Part shown: one piece after another, positions 1 through 7,800 of the stretch
How the letters are laid out: each line of letters opens with the position of its first letter
Position numbering within the stretch: position 1 is the stretch's first letter
Assembly (NCBI RefSeq): GCF_000275865.1
Contig: NZ_CM001555.1
Coordinates: 951,706 to 1,015,705 of the forward strand
Reading direction: 5' to 3'
DNA: 64,000 nt
Source of the DNA: Methanofollis liminatans DSM 4140
GTDB lineage: Archaea > Halobacteriota > Methanomicrobia > Methanomicrobiales > Methanofollaceae
Notes under the pieces: generated by a model
What the model saw: only the letters and a program-made list of their open reading frames with translations
What the model was told of the DNA's origin: nothing
Database searches by the model: none
Program-made: the position numbers and the translations under genes

Positions 1-463
1 ACAGGGAGAGGAAGAAGACGATCAGGTCGATGATGAGCATCGGCACCTGCGAGGCGAGCCCGGTCACCCAGTCCCCGAAGGAGGCGATCTGCTCGTCTGT
101 CCAGGCGGCGATATCGGTGGAGGCGATCCCGGCCGCGGCTCCGCCTGTCTCGGCAGAGGCGATCCATGCGAGGATCCCCTGCACGATCTGAGTCAGATAA
201 TCGCCGTTCTGGGCGAGCACGGCAATCGTAAAGCCTACCGAAAATATGGTGGCGAAAAAGACTGCCGCCGTGGTGAGCAGGGCCGCCGTGCCCTCCCGCA
301 TCGACCGGCCAAGATAGTGCTTCACCGGCATGATCACGATCGCCAGGGAGGCCGAGAGGACGACGACCCAGAGCAGGTTCCAGAAGGCGATCGCAGCGGC
401 TGCAAGGATGCCGAGGACCAGCAGGACGGTAAGGCGGTCCGGGAGGGAAAGATTGTGCGCCAT
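1..463 (-). CDS. AI-2E family (PerM-type) transporter, N-terminal part, cut by window edge
   Basis: Read on the minus strand from ATG at 463, the frame stays open to the window edge (154 residues visible). It begins MAHNLSLPDRLTVLLVLG. It has a long hydrophobic pair at about residues 10-45, another helix near 58-85, and a further one starting at the cut end. A short charged stretch (KHYLGRSMREG) follows the second helix. This start and layout match AI-2E/PerM membrane exporters, which are usually about 350 residues, so over half lies outside the window. Substrate unknown. A TATA-like AAGTATTTAT lies about 30 bases upstream on the minus strand. Family call likely; exact role not visible. Confidence 0.7.
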   Translation of the reverse strand, partial: MAHNLSLPDRLTVLLVLGILAAAAIAFWNLLWVVVLSASLAIVIMPVKHYLGRSMREGTAALLTTAAVFFATIFSVGFTIAVLAQNGDYLTQIVQGILAWIASAETGGAAAGIASTDIAAWTDEQIASFGDWVTGLASQVPMLIIDLIVFFLSL

Positions 464-700
464 GGACGATAGAAGAGTGCGGGTTCTGCCGGGATAAATA
501 CTTGCGGCCTTCCGGTATCACGGCACGCGGAAAGGGGTGGAAAGGCGATGCCGCCCCAATATCAATTTTCTTATAGGATGGGGAGCAAATACCACGTGCA
601 TAGGCAAAAAGAGATTGAAATAGGTTGATTTGCTGGAATACAAATGTTTATGGTAGGGACAGAGTTAAATGAACCTCATTGAATAACCAGGAGACCGGAG
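464..700. promoter_or_regulatory. Divergent promoter region between transporter gene and eha operon
   Basis: No coding frame is convincing here. On the minus strand AAGTATTTAT (about 492-502) suits the transporter. On the plus strand AATGTTTATGG (about 643-653) lies about 50 bases before the first eha gene, with an AGGAGA ribosome site at about 689-694. An AT-rich stretch around 560-660 contrasts with the GC-rich genes on each side. Transcription starts are inferred, not observed. Confidence 0.45.
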
Positions 701-1186
701 ATGCTTGCTGACTATATTCAGATCCCGATCGCGGCCGCCCTCTGCTGGATCCTCTTCGTCACCGTCGATATCGTCTTCAGGCTCCCGGAGAAAGGCGGGG
801 TAAAAGGGGCGGCGGCGATCGGCCGGAAGATCGGGGAGGACGGTGGCAGCCTTCCCGGCGGCACCATGATGGGGAATATCGTCTCCTCCCCTGACGCCTC
901 TGCCGGCACCCTCCTCGCCGCCTGCGGCGTGTATGTCGCAGGGCTTCCCGGCGGCCTTGCGGCAGCCGCTCTCGTCTTTATCGGCAACCGCATCTGCCAC
1001 GACCCCGGCTATGCCGGGACAAGCGGCGCCGTCCTTGCAAGTATTATGATCACCGGCTTCTCCGTTCTCGGATTCGCCCCTGAAAATTTCATCGCAGGGA
1101 TGGTCATCGCCATCCTGACGATACAGGGGCTCTCTCACCCCTATGCGAGCCGTCTCCTCACCCGCATCTGGGGGTGGCGGAGTTGA
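701..1186 (+). CDS. ehaB: Eha-type energy-converting hydrogenase membrane subunit, EhaB-like
   Basis: First gene of the hydrogenase run, 161 residues. Hydrophobic segments lie near residues 5-25, 66-97 and 105-135, separated by a glycine-rich loop with LPGGTMMGNIVSSPDASAG. The length and position before the short EhaC/D/E-like genes match EhaB of the methanogen Eha complex, a poorly understood integral membrane subunit. No separate EhaA gene is seen upstream. The start ATG has AGGAGA about 6 bases ahead. The family call rests mainly on gene order and size, so the subunit letter is less sure than membership of the complex. Confidence 0.65.
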   Translation: MLADYIQIPIAAALCWILFVTVDIVFRLPEKGGVKGAAAIGRKIGEDGGSLPGGTMMGNIVSSPDASAGTLLAACGVYVAGLPGGLAAAALVFIGNRICHDPGYAGTSGAVLASIMITGFSVLGFAPENFIAGMVIAILTIQGLSHPYASRLLTRIWGWRS

Positions 1187-1425
1187 TCGCCCTGTACGTC
1201 TGCGGTCTCGTCGCCCTCTTCGCCGCCATACGGACGGTGATCGAGCCCCATCCCTACCGGAAACTCCCGTACCTCAACGTGATGAACTTCGCCATCGCCG
1301 GTCTGATCGTCCTCATACTCTCCCATCCCCTTTCGATCCTTGCAGCGGCGGCATATTTTGTCGGCTCCACCCTGGAGGCGAACGCGATCGCCTCGGCACG
1401 CGCGGCGGTGATGGGCGATGATTGA
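1174..1425 (+). CDS. ehaC: Eha hydrogenase small membrane subunit, EhaC-like (DUF2109)
   Basis: Small protein of 83 residues, almost entirely hydrophobic: one helix at residues 3-22 and a long hydrophobic stretch at about 35-68. GTG at 1174 gives the longest form. TTG at 1183, overlapping the previous stop as TTGA and preceded by GGGGGTGG at good spacing, is an equally good start (80 residues). Its place right after EhaB and before EhaD-like fits the eha gene order. It is presumably part of the membrane arm that couples ion flow to ferredoxin reduction; no catalytic residues are expected or seen. Confidence 0.62.
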   Translation: MAELIALYVCGLVALFAAIRTVIEPHPYRKLPYLNVMNFAIAGLIVLILSHPLSILAAAAYFVGSTLEANAIASARAAVMGDD

Positions 1426-1654
1426 GTTTTTGCAGGTGGTGCTCGCCGCCATCGTCATCCTCGGCACCGCGGCGACCGCATGGAGCCGCGACCCCTTCAA
1501 CAAACTGATCTGCCTCGGCGTCCTGATCGGCGGGGTCTTCCCGTTCATCGTCGCCGGCGGCTATCTCGACGTCGCCGTCGCCGTCGCTCTTATCGCTCCT
1601 CTGACCACGATATTTGTGCTTGCAATCACCGGGAGGAACGGCGATGGAGTCTGA
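1418..1654 (+). CDS. ehaD: Eha hydrogenase small membrane subunit, EhaD-like (DUF2108)
   Basis: 78 residues, starting at ATG 1418 and overlapping the previous gene by 8 bases. Hydrophobic segments lie at about residues 3-22 and 30-72, with a SRDPFNK loop between. This resembles the NuoK/MnhC-type tiny antiporter-like subunits found in Eha complexes. It is assigned from size, hydrophobicity and order. The overlaps on both sides suggest translational coupling within one transcript. Confidence 0.62.
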   Translation: MIEFLQVVLAAIVILGTAATAWSRDPFNKLICLGVLIGGVFPFIVAGGYLDVAVAVALIAPLTTIFVLAITGRNGDGV

Positions 1655-1880
1655 ACTCATCCTCGGACTTCTGGTGCTGATCATCGGAGCGCTCGCCGCG
1701 GCGTTCCCGCGGCCAAAGACCTATCTCTCCCGGATCATCAGCCTGGAGATCCCGGCCTGGGGGCTTCTGCTCATCATGCTCGCCTACAACGAGACGCTCG
1801 CCCTGCTTACCTTTATTGCCGTCACCGCCATCTCCACCTTTGTCATGGTGCGGGTGGTCGAGAGGAGGATGGTCCCATGA
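1644..1880 (+). CDS. ehaE: Eha hydrogenase small membrane subunit, EhaE-like (DUF2107)
   Basis: 78 residues from ATG 1644, which has GGGAGG 8 bases upstream. An in-frame start further up exists but lies deep inside the previous gene and lacks a ribosome site. Hydrophobic helices cover residues 5-22, 37-50 and 52-70. It ends with a basic VERRMVP tail and overlaps the next gene by 4 bases (ATGA). Sequence similarity was judged by eye only. Confidence 0.62.
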   Translation: MESELILGLLVLIIGALAAAFPRPKTYLSRIISLEIPAWGLLLIMLAYNETLALLTFIAVTAISTFVMVRVVERRMVP

Positions 1881-2329
1881 TCATCAGCAGGATCTCCCGG
1901 ATCCTTGCCGGCTACGAGAACCTCTCCCTCCTCTATGCGGTGCTCGTCCTCGCCGGCCTCGTCATCGGGATCTTCTCCATCCCGGGCATCGTCTATCACG
2001 GCGACAACCTCTACCCCAAGACCCTCGACCCGTCGAGCGCCCTCGACCCCTACGACCGCGGCGGCGAACCCTTCGGGAACACGAGCGTGGCGGCGCAGTA
2101 CCCGGAGAACTCGCCCTATCTCGGCTACGTGACGGCGTACCTCACGCCCTTCTCGCAGTTCCTCGCCGAGACCACGTCCCACCTGGGCACGACGATCGTC
2201 GCCCATCCCGGCGGGATCATCGACGAGATCCTCTACAACACGCGGGGGCTCGATACCGTCGTCGAGACGAGCATCCTCTTTGTAGCATTTGCGATCGCCT
2301 CGTTCCTCTTCAGGAGGCGTGAAGGATGA
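1877..2329 (+). CDS. ehaF: Eha hydrogenase membrane subunit, EhaF-like (DUF2106)
   Basis: 150 residues. A first helix (residues 16-38) is followed by a long polar loop rich in Asp, Tyr and Pro (about 40-120, with YHGDNLYPKTLDP and DPYDRGGEPFGN) and a last helix at about 128-146. This helix-long loop-helix build is like EhaF and the related MbhE/F-type subunits. ATGA overlaps on both sides place it firmly in the operon. Role inferred from complex membership. Confidence 0.62.
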   Translation: MIISRISRILAGYENLSLLYAVLVLAGLVIGIFSIPGIVYHGDNLYPKTLDPSSALDPYDRGGEPFGNTSVAAQYPENSPYLGYVTAYLTPFSQFLAETTSHLGTTIVAHPGGIIDEILYNTRGLDTVVETSILFVAFAIASFLFRRREG

Positions 2330-2922
2330 GCCCGTACGGGACGGTCCTCGCCGTCGTCCTGGTCGCCATGGCGATCGCCTTCGTGGCCCTGGTGCGCGAA
2401 CGCGACGACCTTCACCGCCTTCTCCTCACCGATCTCGCCGAGATCGTCGCCCTGGCGATCATCGCCCTCGTCGCCACCGACCTTGCCGAGGCGCTCATCC
2501 TTCCCGGCCTGGTCGTCGGGATCTCCGAACTGATGGCGCTTTCAGAGGTCTACCTGGTGAAAGAAGGACTCAGGTCGGTGCCCGAACGCCTGATGCATAT
2601 CGAGGTCATGGACAGCGCCCCGGCGATCCTGGCGGGCGTCCTCGTCGTCTACGGCATCGTGCTCTCGGGCTTCTCCGGGGGCGCCGTGGCAGGGTGCGGC
2701 CTCCTCTTCTGGTTCTTCTGCAAGGGCCACGACGAGGCCTTCGAGATCATCGAGACCGCCTCGGGCTATGCCTGGGCGCTCTGGATCGTCGCCTTCTTCG
2801 TCTTCATGATCGCTCCTGCCTACTGGCTCTTTGCGGTGATGCTCGCCGGCGGGGCGATCCTCCTGAAGGTGATGGCGAAGATGGCCCTGGTCGGGACCAT
2901 GCGAGGTGGTCGCGATGTTTGA
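2326..2922 (+). CDS. ehaG: Eha hydrogenase membrane subunit, EhaG-like (DUF2105)
   Basis: 198 residues with several hydrophobic segments (about 7-22, 38-65, 100-118, 120-135, 150-185). Acidic residues lie inside or next to helices (for example LTDLAEIVALA and VATDLAEALI), as expected for ion-translocating membrane subunits. It starts with ATG overlapping the previous stop and overlaps the next gene by 8 bases. The subunit letter is by order and length. Confidence 0.62.
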   Translation: MSPYGTVLAVVLVAMAIAFVALVRERDDLHRLLLTDLAEIVALAIIALVATDLAEALILPGLVVGISELMALSEVYLVKEGLRSVPERLMHIEVMDSAPAILAGVLVVYGIVLSGFSGGAVAGCGLLFWFFCKGHDEAFEIIETASGYAWALWIVAFFVFMIAPAYWLFAVMLAGGAILLKVMAKMALVGTMRGGRDV

Positions 2923-3571
2923 TCTCCCGATCGAAGGGGCGCAGGTGATGGCCCTTGCATTCGGCGACATCGTAAATTACTTCAGTGTCTATACAGGCAC
3001 GCTCTTTGTCTTTGCCCTGCTCTTCACAGTGCTCGCGATCGTCAGCCTCCCTGAACGGCCGATGGACATCGTCTTTGGCGGCGACGCCTATTACACCAAG
3101 GAGATCCCGCTCGACCTCCTCCGGTTCCAGCGGTTCATGGCGATCGCCTGCGGGCTCGCCACCCTCGGGGCGGTGGTCTCCGGCGACATCTTCAACTTCA
3201 CCCTCTTTGGCTCGATGATCGGGATCACGAACATCGGGATCGTCGCCGCGGTGAAGAACAGGCACGTCCTGGAGGCCGCCTACCAGTACGGGATCGTGGC
3301 GATGGTCGCCACCGTCCCGCTCTTCGGCGGTGCGGCGATCGTCCTCGCATCGGCCGGCACCCTCTCCATCTGGGCGCTCGCCGGTGTAGCGGCGGTCCCC
3401 CTCATCGCCAAGATCTTCCTGGTCCTCGGGGTGATGGGCGAGGGAATGGCGCCGTTCTATATCGGAAAAGCCGAGATCACCCGTGCGCCGGGCGCGCCCT
3501 ACGTGCTGATGATCCATGTGAGTTCTCTCCTCCTCTTCCTCCGTGTGGTGGAGATCGTCCTGACGGTGTGA
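2915..3571 (+). CDS. ehaH: Eha hydrogenase membrane subunit, EhaH-like (short NuoL/M-type)
   Basis: 218 residues from ATG 2915, preceded by GAGGTGG; an in-frame GTG at 2906 is less likely. About five hydrophobic helices, with conserved-looking charged positions in or near them (SLPERPMDIVFGGDAYY; IAKIFLVLGVMGEG; FYIGKAEITRAPGAPY). The protein resembles a shortened proton-antiporter module of the complex I NuoL/M type, as EhaH is. It probably takes part in ion movement across the membrane. Confidence 0.65.
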   Translation: MFDLPIEGAQVMALAFGDIVNYFSVYTGTLFVFALLFTVLAIVSLPERPMDIVFGGDAYYTKEIPLDLLRFQRFMAIACGLATLGAVVSGDIFNFTLFGSMIGITNIGIVAAVKNRHVLEAAYQYGIVAMVATVPLFGGAAIVLASAGTLSIWALAGVAAVPLIAKIFLVLGVMGEGMAPFYIGKAEITRAPGAPYVLMIHVSSLLLFLRVVEIVLTV

Positions 3572-3780
3572 TGACAATGAAAAAACAGACAGCAGGTGCG
3601 GTGACGGTGGCGGCGGGCGTGGTCTGCGTCGCCGCCTCGGCGGCGTGGCGGCTCGGCCTCCTGGAGACATGGCTCGCGATCGTGCTGAACGTCGTCGCCT
3701 TTCCGTTCTTCCTTGTCGCCCTCGGACTGTGGTGGAATGCAGCAGAAAAAGAGGGGGACACCCCGTTCATAGGGTACTGA
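3568..3780 (+). CDS. ehaI: Eha hydrogenase small membrane subunit, EhaI-like
   Basis: 70 residues if started at GTG 3568 (GTGA overlap with the previous stop); ATG 3571 or 3580 are alternatives. Two hydrophobic segments (about 10-30 and 35-55) end in a short acidic tail (AEKEGDTPFIGY). It is too small for confident homology by eye; the call relies on position between EhaH-like and the NuoH-like EhaJ. Confidence 0.55.
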   Translation: MMTMKKQTAGAVTVAAGVVCVAASAAWRLGLLETWLAIVLNVVAFPFFLVALGLWWNAAEKEGDTPFIGY

Positions 3781-3781
3781 C

Positions 3782-4624
3782 ATGATCGAATATCTCATCG
3801 TTGCAGTTTTTGCCGGCCTTCTCCTCCACGGTATCCACCGGAAGGCGATCGCACGGATACAGGGCCGGCCCGGCCCGCCCGTCTGGCAGGAGATCCTCCA
3901 TGTCCTGAAGTTCTCCTTCAAGGAGACCTGGATCCCGTGGACGGCGAGCCGGACCCTCTTCGTCGCCGTCGTGTTCATCGCCATCGGGATCTGGAGCACC
4001 GCCCTTGTGGTGCTCCTCACCGGGCAGAGCCTGCTCCTTCTCTTCGGCGTCTATATGCTCCACAAGATCGTGGAGCACGGTCTCGGCCTCTCCTCGGGCT
4101 CGCCGTACGGGAAGTTCGGCGCCATCAGGTCGGTGATGTCGGCGGCCTCCGAGATCCCGCTCTTCGCCACGATCGCCGCCGTCTATCTGGTCACCAACTC
4201 CCTGATGATCTCCGACATCCTCGCATGGCAGGTGGCGAACGGGCCCCTTCTGCTCGCCGTCCCGCCGGCGGCGGCAGCGCTCTACATCGTGGTCCTTGCA
4301 AAGATGCACTACAGCCCCTTCGCCGTCATCGAGAGCAAGGAGATCGTGAGCGGGAACATGACCGAGCACTTCGGCGTCTGGCGGGCCGGTCTCGACGTCG
4401 CCTTCGGGCTCAAGACCTTCGTCCTCCTCTACGCCTTCATCCTGCTCTTCATCGGGCCGATCTCCCTCCTTGCGACGGCGGTGGTGATGCTCCTCCTCCT
4501 CCTCTCCCTCTCCTTTATCTGCGCCGTCACGCCGATGCTCTCCCCCTTCGACACCGTCACCATCCAGATCGGGGCGGCCGGCCTGATCGTCGCCTATGTC
4601 CTCCTGATGGGGGTGTTCCTGTGA
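3782..4624 (+). CDS. ehaJ: Eha hydrogenase NuoH-like membrane subunit, EhaJ
   Basis: 280 residues, with about eight membrane helices. Near the start RKAIARIQGRPGPPVWQEI matches the NuoH/HycD signature (R.QGRPGP..Q). A later acidic segment, VIESKEIVSGNMTEHFG, corresponds to the NuoH quinone-chamber/loop glutamates. In Eha this protein anchors the hydrogenase module and links its iron-sulfur chain to the ion-moving subunits. It is the best-recognised membrane gene of the group. Start ATG 3782 directly follows the previous stop. Confidence 0.8.
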   Translation: MIEYLIVAVFAGLLLHGIHRKAIARIQGRPGPPVWQEILHVLKFSFKETWIPWTASRTLFVAVVFIAIGIWSTALVVLLTGQSLLLLFGVYMLHKIVEHGLGLSSGSPYGKFGAIRSVMSAASEIPLFATIAAVYLVTNSLMISDILAWQVANGPLLLAVPPAAAALYIVVLAKMHYSPFAVIESKEIVSGNMTEHFGVWRAGLDVAFGLKTFVLLYAFILLFIGPISLLATAVVMLLLLLSLSFICAVTPMLSPFDTVTIQIGAAGLIVAYVLLMGVFL

Positions 4625-4869
4625 GCATGATACGCACTGCAATCGCCGGCGGCGCAGCCGTTTACGGCGCCATCATGGTCGTGCAGGCGCTGCAGCGCCC
4701 GTCCGCGGCTGCGGGAGCGATCGCGGCGGCCCTCCTCCTTGCGGCCGCAGGGATCCTCCTCTGGTCCGGTGATGAGCACCGGCTCAAGAGGGTCGAGATG
4801 GCGCTCCTCTGGTGCTGTGCCGCCCTGTTTCTGGTCTATGGTCTCCTCGCCTCCGGGGGTGTGATATGA
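4621..4869 (+). CDS. Eha hydrogenase small membrane subunit, EhaK- or EhaL-like
   Basis: 82 residues starting at GTG 4621, which overlaps the previous stop as GTGA and has GGGGG 7-8 bases ahead; ATG 4627 is the alternative. Hydrophobic segments lie at about residues 5-22, 26-47 and 55-80, with a charged stretch GDEHRLKR between the last two. Reference Eha clusters carry two small genes here (K and L) and this one has one, so the letter is left open. Confidence 0.55.
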   Translation: MSMIRTAIAGGAAVYGAIMVVQALQRPSAAAGAIAAALLLAAAGILLWSGDEHRLKRVEMALLWCCAALFLVYGLLASGGVI

Positions 4870-5258
4870 ACGACGGCTATCTCTATGAAAAAGACCTGCG
4901 GCCCCTGAAATACAACATCCTCACCGGGTTACGCCAGGACAGGACCGTGCGGGAGATCGCGGCCCGCCTGGGTGTGCGCATCCAGAAACTCCGCCTCCAC
5001 CTCATCGAGCGCCTGGACATGTCTGATATGGAAAACATGCCTGCCCGCTTCGAGGCCGGGATCGCCGCCATGACCGGCGACGACCCGGTCGCCGACGCCC
5101 TCGGGTGCGACCTCTTTGTCAGGTCCATCGGGGTCTTCACCCCCGACGAGATGGCGGCCGCATATGGCCGGGCCCGTACCCTCCTTGAGAAGGGGGCGCC
5201 GCTCGAAGAGGCAATATCAGAAGGAAAAGCAGTTCTGAAGGAGATAGTGGCACCATGA
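4866..5258 (+). CDS. ehaM: Eha hydrogenase soluble subunit EhaM (DUF1959)
   Basis: 130 residues, no membrane segment. A helix-turn-helix-looking region is visible ([20 protein letters not shown]), then an acidic helical part. This soluble protein between the last small membrane gene and the hydrogenase small subunit matches EhaM/DUF1959. Its exact job is unknown. ATGA overlaps on both sides. Confidence 0.7.
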   Translation: MNDGYLYEKDLRPLKYNILTGLRQDRTVREIAARLGVRIQKLRLHLIERLDMSDMENMPARFEAGIAAMTGDDPVADALGCDLFVRSIGVFTPDEMAAAYGRARTLLEKGAPLEEAISEGKAVLKEIVAP

Positions 5259-5713
5259 CAGGTATGCTCCAGAAAATGAAAAACGCCGTCCGATCGCGCT
5301 CGATCCACGTGGCCTACGTGGACACGGGCTCGTGCAACGGCTGCGACATCGAGGTGCTCGCCTGCCTCTCGCCGCGCTATGATCTCGAACAGTACGGGAT
5401 CTATGTCCACAACAACCCCCGGGAGGCCGATGTCCTGCTGGTGATCGGGTGCTGCACCCCGCAGTGGGAGGACAAACTCAAGAGTATCTGGGAGAAGATC
5501 CCCGAGCCGAAGGTGGCGATCGCCATCGGGAACTGCCCGATCTCAGGGTGCGTATTCAACAGGGAAGGGAGCTATGTCAACCCTCCCGCCTCCAAGCATA
5601 TTCCAATCGCCGCCTCGGTCCCGGGCTGCCCGCCGCGGCCGACCGAGATCATCAGGGCGATCCTCTCGCTTGCGCCGACAGTATTCAAGGACTACGAGGA
5701 GAAAATACGATGA
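5255..5713 (+). CDS. ehaN: Eha [NiFe]-hydrogenase small subunit EhaN
   Basis: 152 residues. Ligands of the proximal [4Fe-4S] cluster are visible: GSCNGCDIE (C27, C30), GNCPISGC and SVPGCPPRP near the C-terminus, as in group 4 hydrogenase small subunits and NuoB. It passes electrons from the NiFe site toward ferredoxin. It lacks the extended C-terminal domain of uptake hydrogenases, as is normal for this group. It overlaps EhaM and EhaO by 4 bases each, so equal synthesis with the large subunit is likely. Confidence 0.85.
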   Translation: MTGMLQKMKNAVRSRSIHVAYVDTGSCNGCDIEVLACLSPRYDLEQYGIYVHNNPREADVLLVIGCCTPQWEDKLKSIWEKIPEPKVAIAIGNCPISGCVFNREGSYVNPPASKHIPIAASVPGCPPRPTEIIRAILSLAPTVFKDYEEKIR

Positions 5714-6795
5714 AAAAGACGGTCGATGTGGCGGTGCCGATCGGGCCCGTCCACCCCTGCTGGAAAGAGCCGATCAGGATCAAGTGCGCGACGAAAGGAG
5801 AGCAGGTGCTCTCCGCCGAGGTCGAACTCGGCTACATGAAGAAGGGGATCGAGCGGATCATGCAGGGCAGGCCATGGCAGGAGGTGATGTTCCTTGCCGA
5901 ACGGGTATGCGGGATCTGTTCGGTCGTCCACAACATGGTCTTCATCGAGACGATGGAGGCGATCTCAGGGATCGAACCGGCCGAACGGGCGGCCTTTCTG
6001 CGGGTGATCGTCAACGAGCTCGACCGCATGCAGAGCCACCTCATCGCCAACTTCTCGTACTGCTATACGATCGAGCACGAGACCCTCGGCATGTACCTCC
6101 TCAACGAGCGCGAGCACGTGATGGATCTTCTCGAGCGGATCACCGGCAACCGGGTGAACACCGCCTATATGATCCCGGGCGGTGTCCGCTACGACCTCAG
6201 GCCCGATGATGCCGACGCCGTTAAGGCGACGCTCGACCTCCTTGAGAAGAACATCGCCCGCTACATGGGGATCTTCGAGAGCGGGCCGATGATCGCCCTG
6301 CGGAGCCGCGGCGTCGGGGTGCTCACGAAGGAGGACGCCCTGCGGGCACATGCGGTCGGGCCGACAGCGCGGGCGAGCGGCATCTCTGTCGATCTGAGAT
6401 CAAAGCACCCGACCTACCGGAAACTTGGCTTCGAACCGGTCGTCAGGACCGAGTGCGACAACTATGCCAGGATCATGGTCAGGTTCGGAGAACTCTTCCA
6501 GTCCATCGGCCTGATCCGGAGGGCCCTTGCGATGATGCCCGAAGGCCCGGTCAGGGGCGGGGGCATCTGCAAGGGGGGCGAGGTCCGGTACTCGGGCGAG
6601 GCGCCGCGGGGCGAACTCACCTATGTTGTAAAGGCCGACCGCTACGGGAGGGTGGAGGAGATCGCCATCCAGACGCCCTCCATCATGAACATCGACGCAT
6701 GCGCCCACTACATGCTGAAGGGAGCCCTGTCCATCGCCGACGTAACGGCGACCTTCATCAGTTCGGATCCGTGCGTGGCATGCACTGAGAGGTAA
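5710..6795 (+). CDS. ehaO: Eha [NiFe]-hydrogenase large subunit EhaO
   Basis: 361 residues, catalytic subunit. Both cysteine pairs that hold the NiFe centre are present: RVCGIC (C67, C70) and DPCVAC (C355, C358). The protein ends three residues after the last cysteine, at the arginine of DPCxxCxxR. There is therefore no C-terminal extension to be removed by a maturation protease, as in some group 4 hydrogenases. ATG 5710 is chosen because it overlaps the small-subunit stop; longer frames upstream lie inside ehaN. All active-site ligands suggest a working enzyme. Confidence 0.87.
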   Translation: MKKTVDVAVPIGPVHPCWKEPIRIKCATKGEQVLSAEVELGYMKKGIERIMQGRPWQEVMFLAERVCGICSVVHNMVFIETMEAISGIEPAERAAFLRVIVNELDRMQSHLIANFSYCYTIEHETLGMYLLNEREHVMDLLERITGNRVNTAYMIPGGVRYDLRPDDADAVKATLDLLEKNIARYMGIFESGPMIALRSRGVGVLTKEDALRAHAVGPTARASGISVDLRSKHPTYRKLGFEPVVRTECDNYARIMVRFGELFQSIGLIRRALAMMPEGPVRGGGICKGGEVRYSGEAPRGELTYVVKADRYGRVEEIAIQTPSIMNIDACAHYMLKGALSIADVTATFISSDPCVACTER

Positions 6796-6799
6796 GGAG

Positions 6800-7405
6800 A
6801 TGGGTCTGTCGGTTATCTGGTATCTGAAGGAATTTTGCAGGGGGAAATGGATCAAAACCCTCCTCTTTGCAAAAACCGCCCCGCTCGTCGATCCCCCGTA
6901 CTTCCGGGGGTATCCGACGCTGACCGGTAAGGAGTGCACCCACTGCCTCTCCTGCATGATGATCTGCCCGACGCCGGGGGCGATCGAGGTGCTGCGCGAG
7001 GGCGAGAAGTGGGCGCCGAAGATCTATCCGGGCCACTGCATCAGGTGCGGGCTCTGTGTCGAGGCATGCCCCGAAGACGTCCTGGACGCCGGGCGGGTGC
7101 TGGAGACGCAACACCGGGACAACACCTCCCTCTCGGTCCGCTACCAGGTGACGGTGAACCCGGACACCTGCGTGCGTTGCGGCAACTGCGTGGTCGCCTG
7201 TCCGGTGAACAAGGAGGCCGACCCGCAGCTCGGCGCCTCAGGGACGTCGGCGAACGACGAGGTGATCATGCGCATCGAGCGGGGCAACCTCTGGGTGCTC
7301 CACGACGAGAAGTGCACCGGCTGCAAGACCTGCGAGACCGTCTGCCCGACGGACGCGATCAGGATCGCCCGCGTCGCCGAGGGGCGGCAGGGGGTCGAAG
7401 AATGA
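6800..7405 (+). CDS. Polyferredoxin with four [4Fe-4S] motifs, Eha/Fwd linking protein
   Basis: 201 residues with four ferredoxin motifs in order: CTHCLSCMMICP, CIRCGLCVEACP, CVRCGNCVVACP and CTGCKTCETVCP. The short N-terminal part (YLKEFCRGKWIKTLLF) resembles the membrane-associated start of NuoI-type subunits. AAGGAG lies 5 bases before ATG 6800. It sits between the hydrogenase large subunit and fwdD and overlaps fwdD by 4 bases. It is therefore a good candidate for the wire carrying electrons from Eha to formylmethanofuran dehydrogenase; that role is inference. Confidence 0.8.
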   Translation: MGLSVIWYLKEFCRGKWIKTLLFAKTAPLVDPPYFRGYPTLTGKECTHCLSCMMICPTPGAIEVLREGEKWAPKIYPGHCIRCGLCVEACPEDVLDAGRVLETQHRDNTSLSVRYQVTVNPDTCVRCGNCVVACPVNKEADPQLGASGTSANDEVIMRIERGNLWVLHDEKCTGCKTCETVCPTDAIRIARVAEGRQGVEE

Positions 7406-7800
7406 CGTTCCTGTTCAACACCGGGCGGACGTCGGCGCAGGGTACAGGACTGGAGCACAAAAGCGGTCCTGAATACCGCGAGGCGACCTCTGTCTGCCGG
7501 ATGAACCCGGTGGACCTGATGCAACTGGAGATCGAGGCGGGCGAGCGAATCCGCGCCGCAGGTCCGGGAGGCGTTGTCGTCCTGCGGGTTGCGGCCAGCG
7601 ACGATATCCCGCAGGGAACGGTCTTCGTGCCGCTCGGCCCGTATGCGAATGCGGTCGTCGGCGGGGAGACGCATGGGACCGGGATGCCAGACTACAAATC
7701 GGTCGAGGTCGAGATCGAACCGACCGACGACCCGGTGCCGACGATCGATCAGCTGATGGAGGCGGTCGGCGGCCTCGCATATCTGGAGGAGGAGAGATGA
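7402..7800 (+). CDS. fwdD: Formylmethanofuran dehydrogenase subunit D
   Basis: 132 residues, matching the molybdopterin-dinucleotide-binding subunit D (a beta-barrel domain split off from the catalytic subunit). Typical features include NPVDLMQLEIEAGERI and the conserved FVPLGPYANAVVGGETHGTG, which contacts the cofactor. It works with FwdB in reducing CO2 to formate before transfer to methanofuran. The start overlaps the polyferredoxin stop and the end overlaps fwdB. Tungsten and molybdenum forms cannot be told apart here. Confidence 0.85.
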   Translation: MTFLFNTGRTSAQGTGLEHKSGPEYREATSVCRMNPVDLMQLEIEAGERIRAAGPGGVVVLRVAASDDIPQGTVFVPLGPYANAVVGGETHGTGMPDYKSVEVEIEPTDDPVPTIDQLMEAVGGLAYLEEER

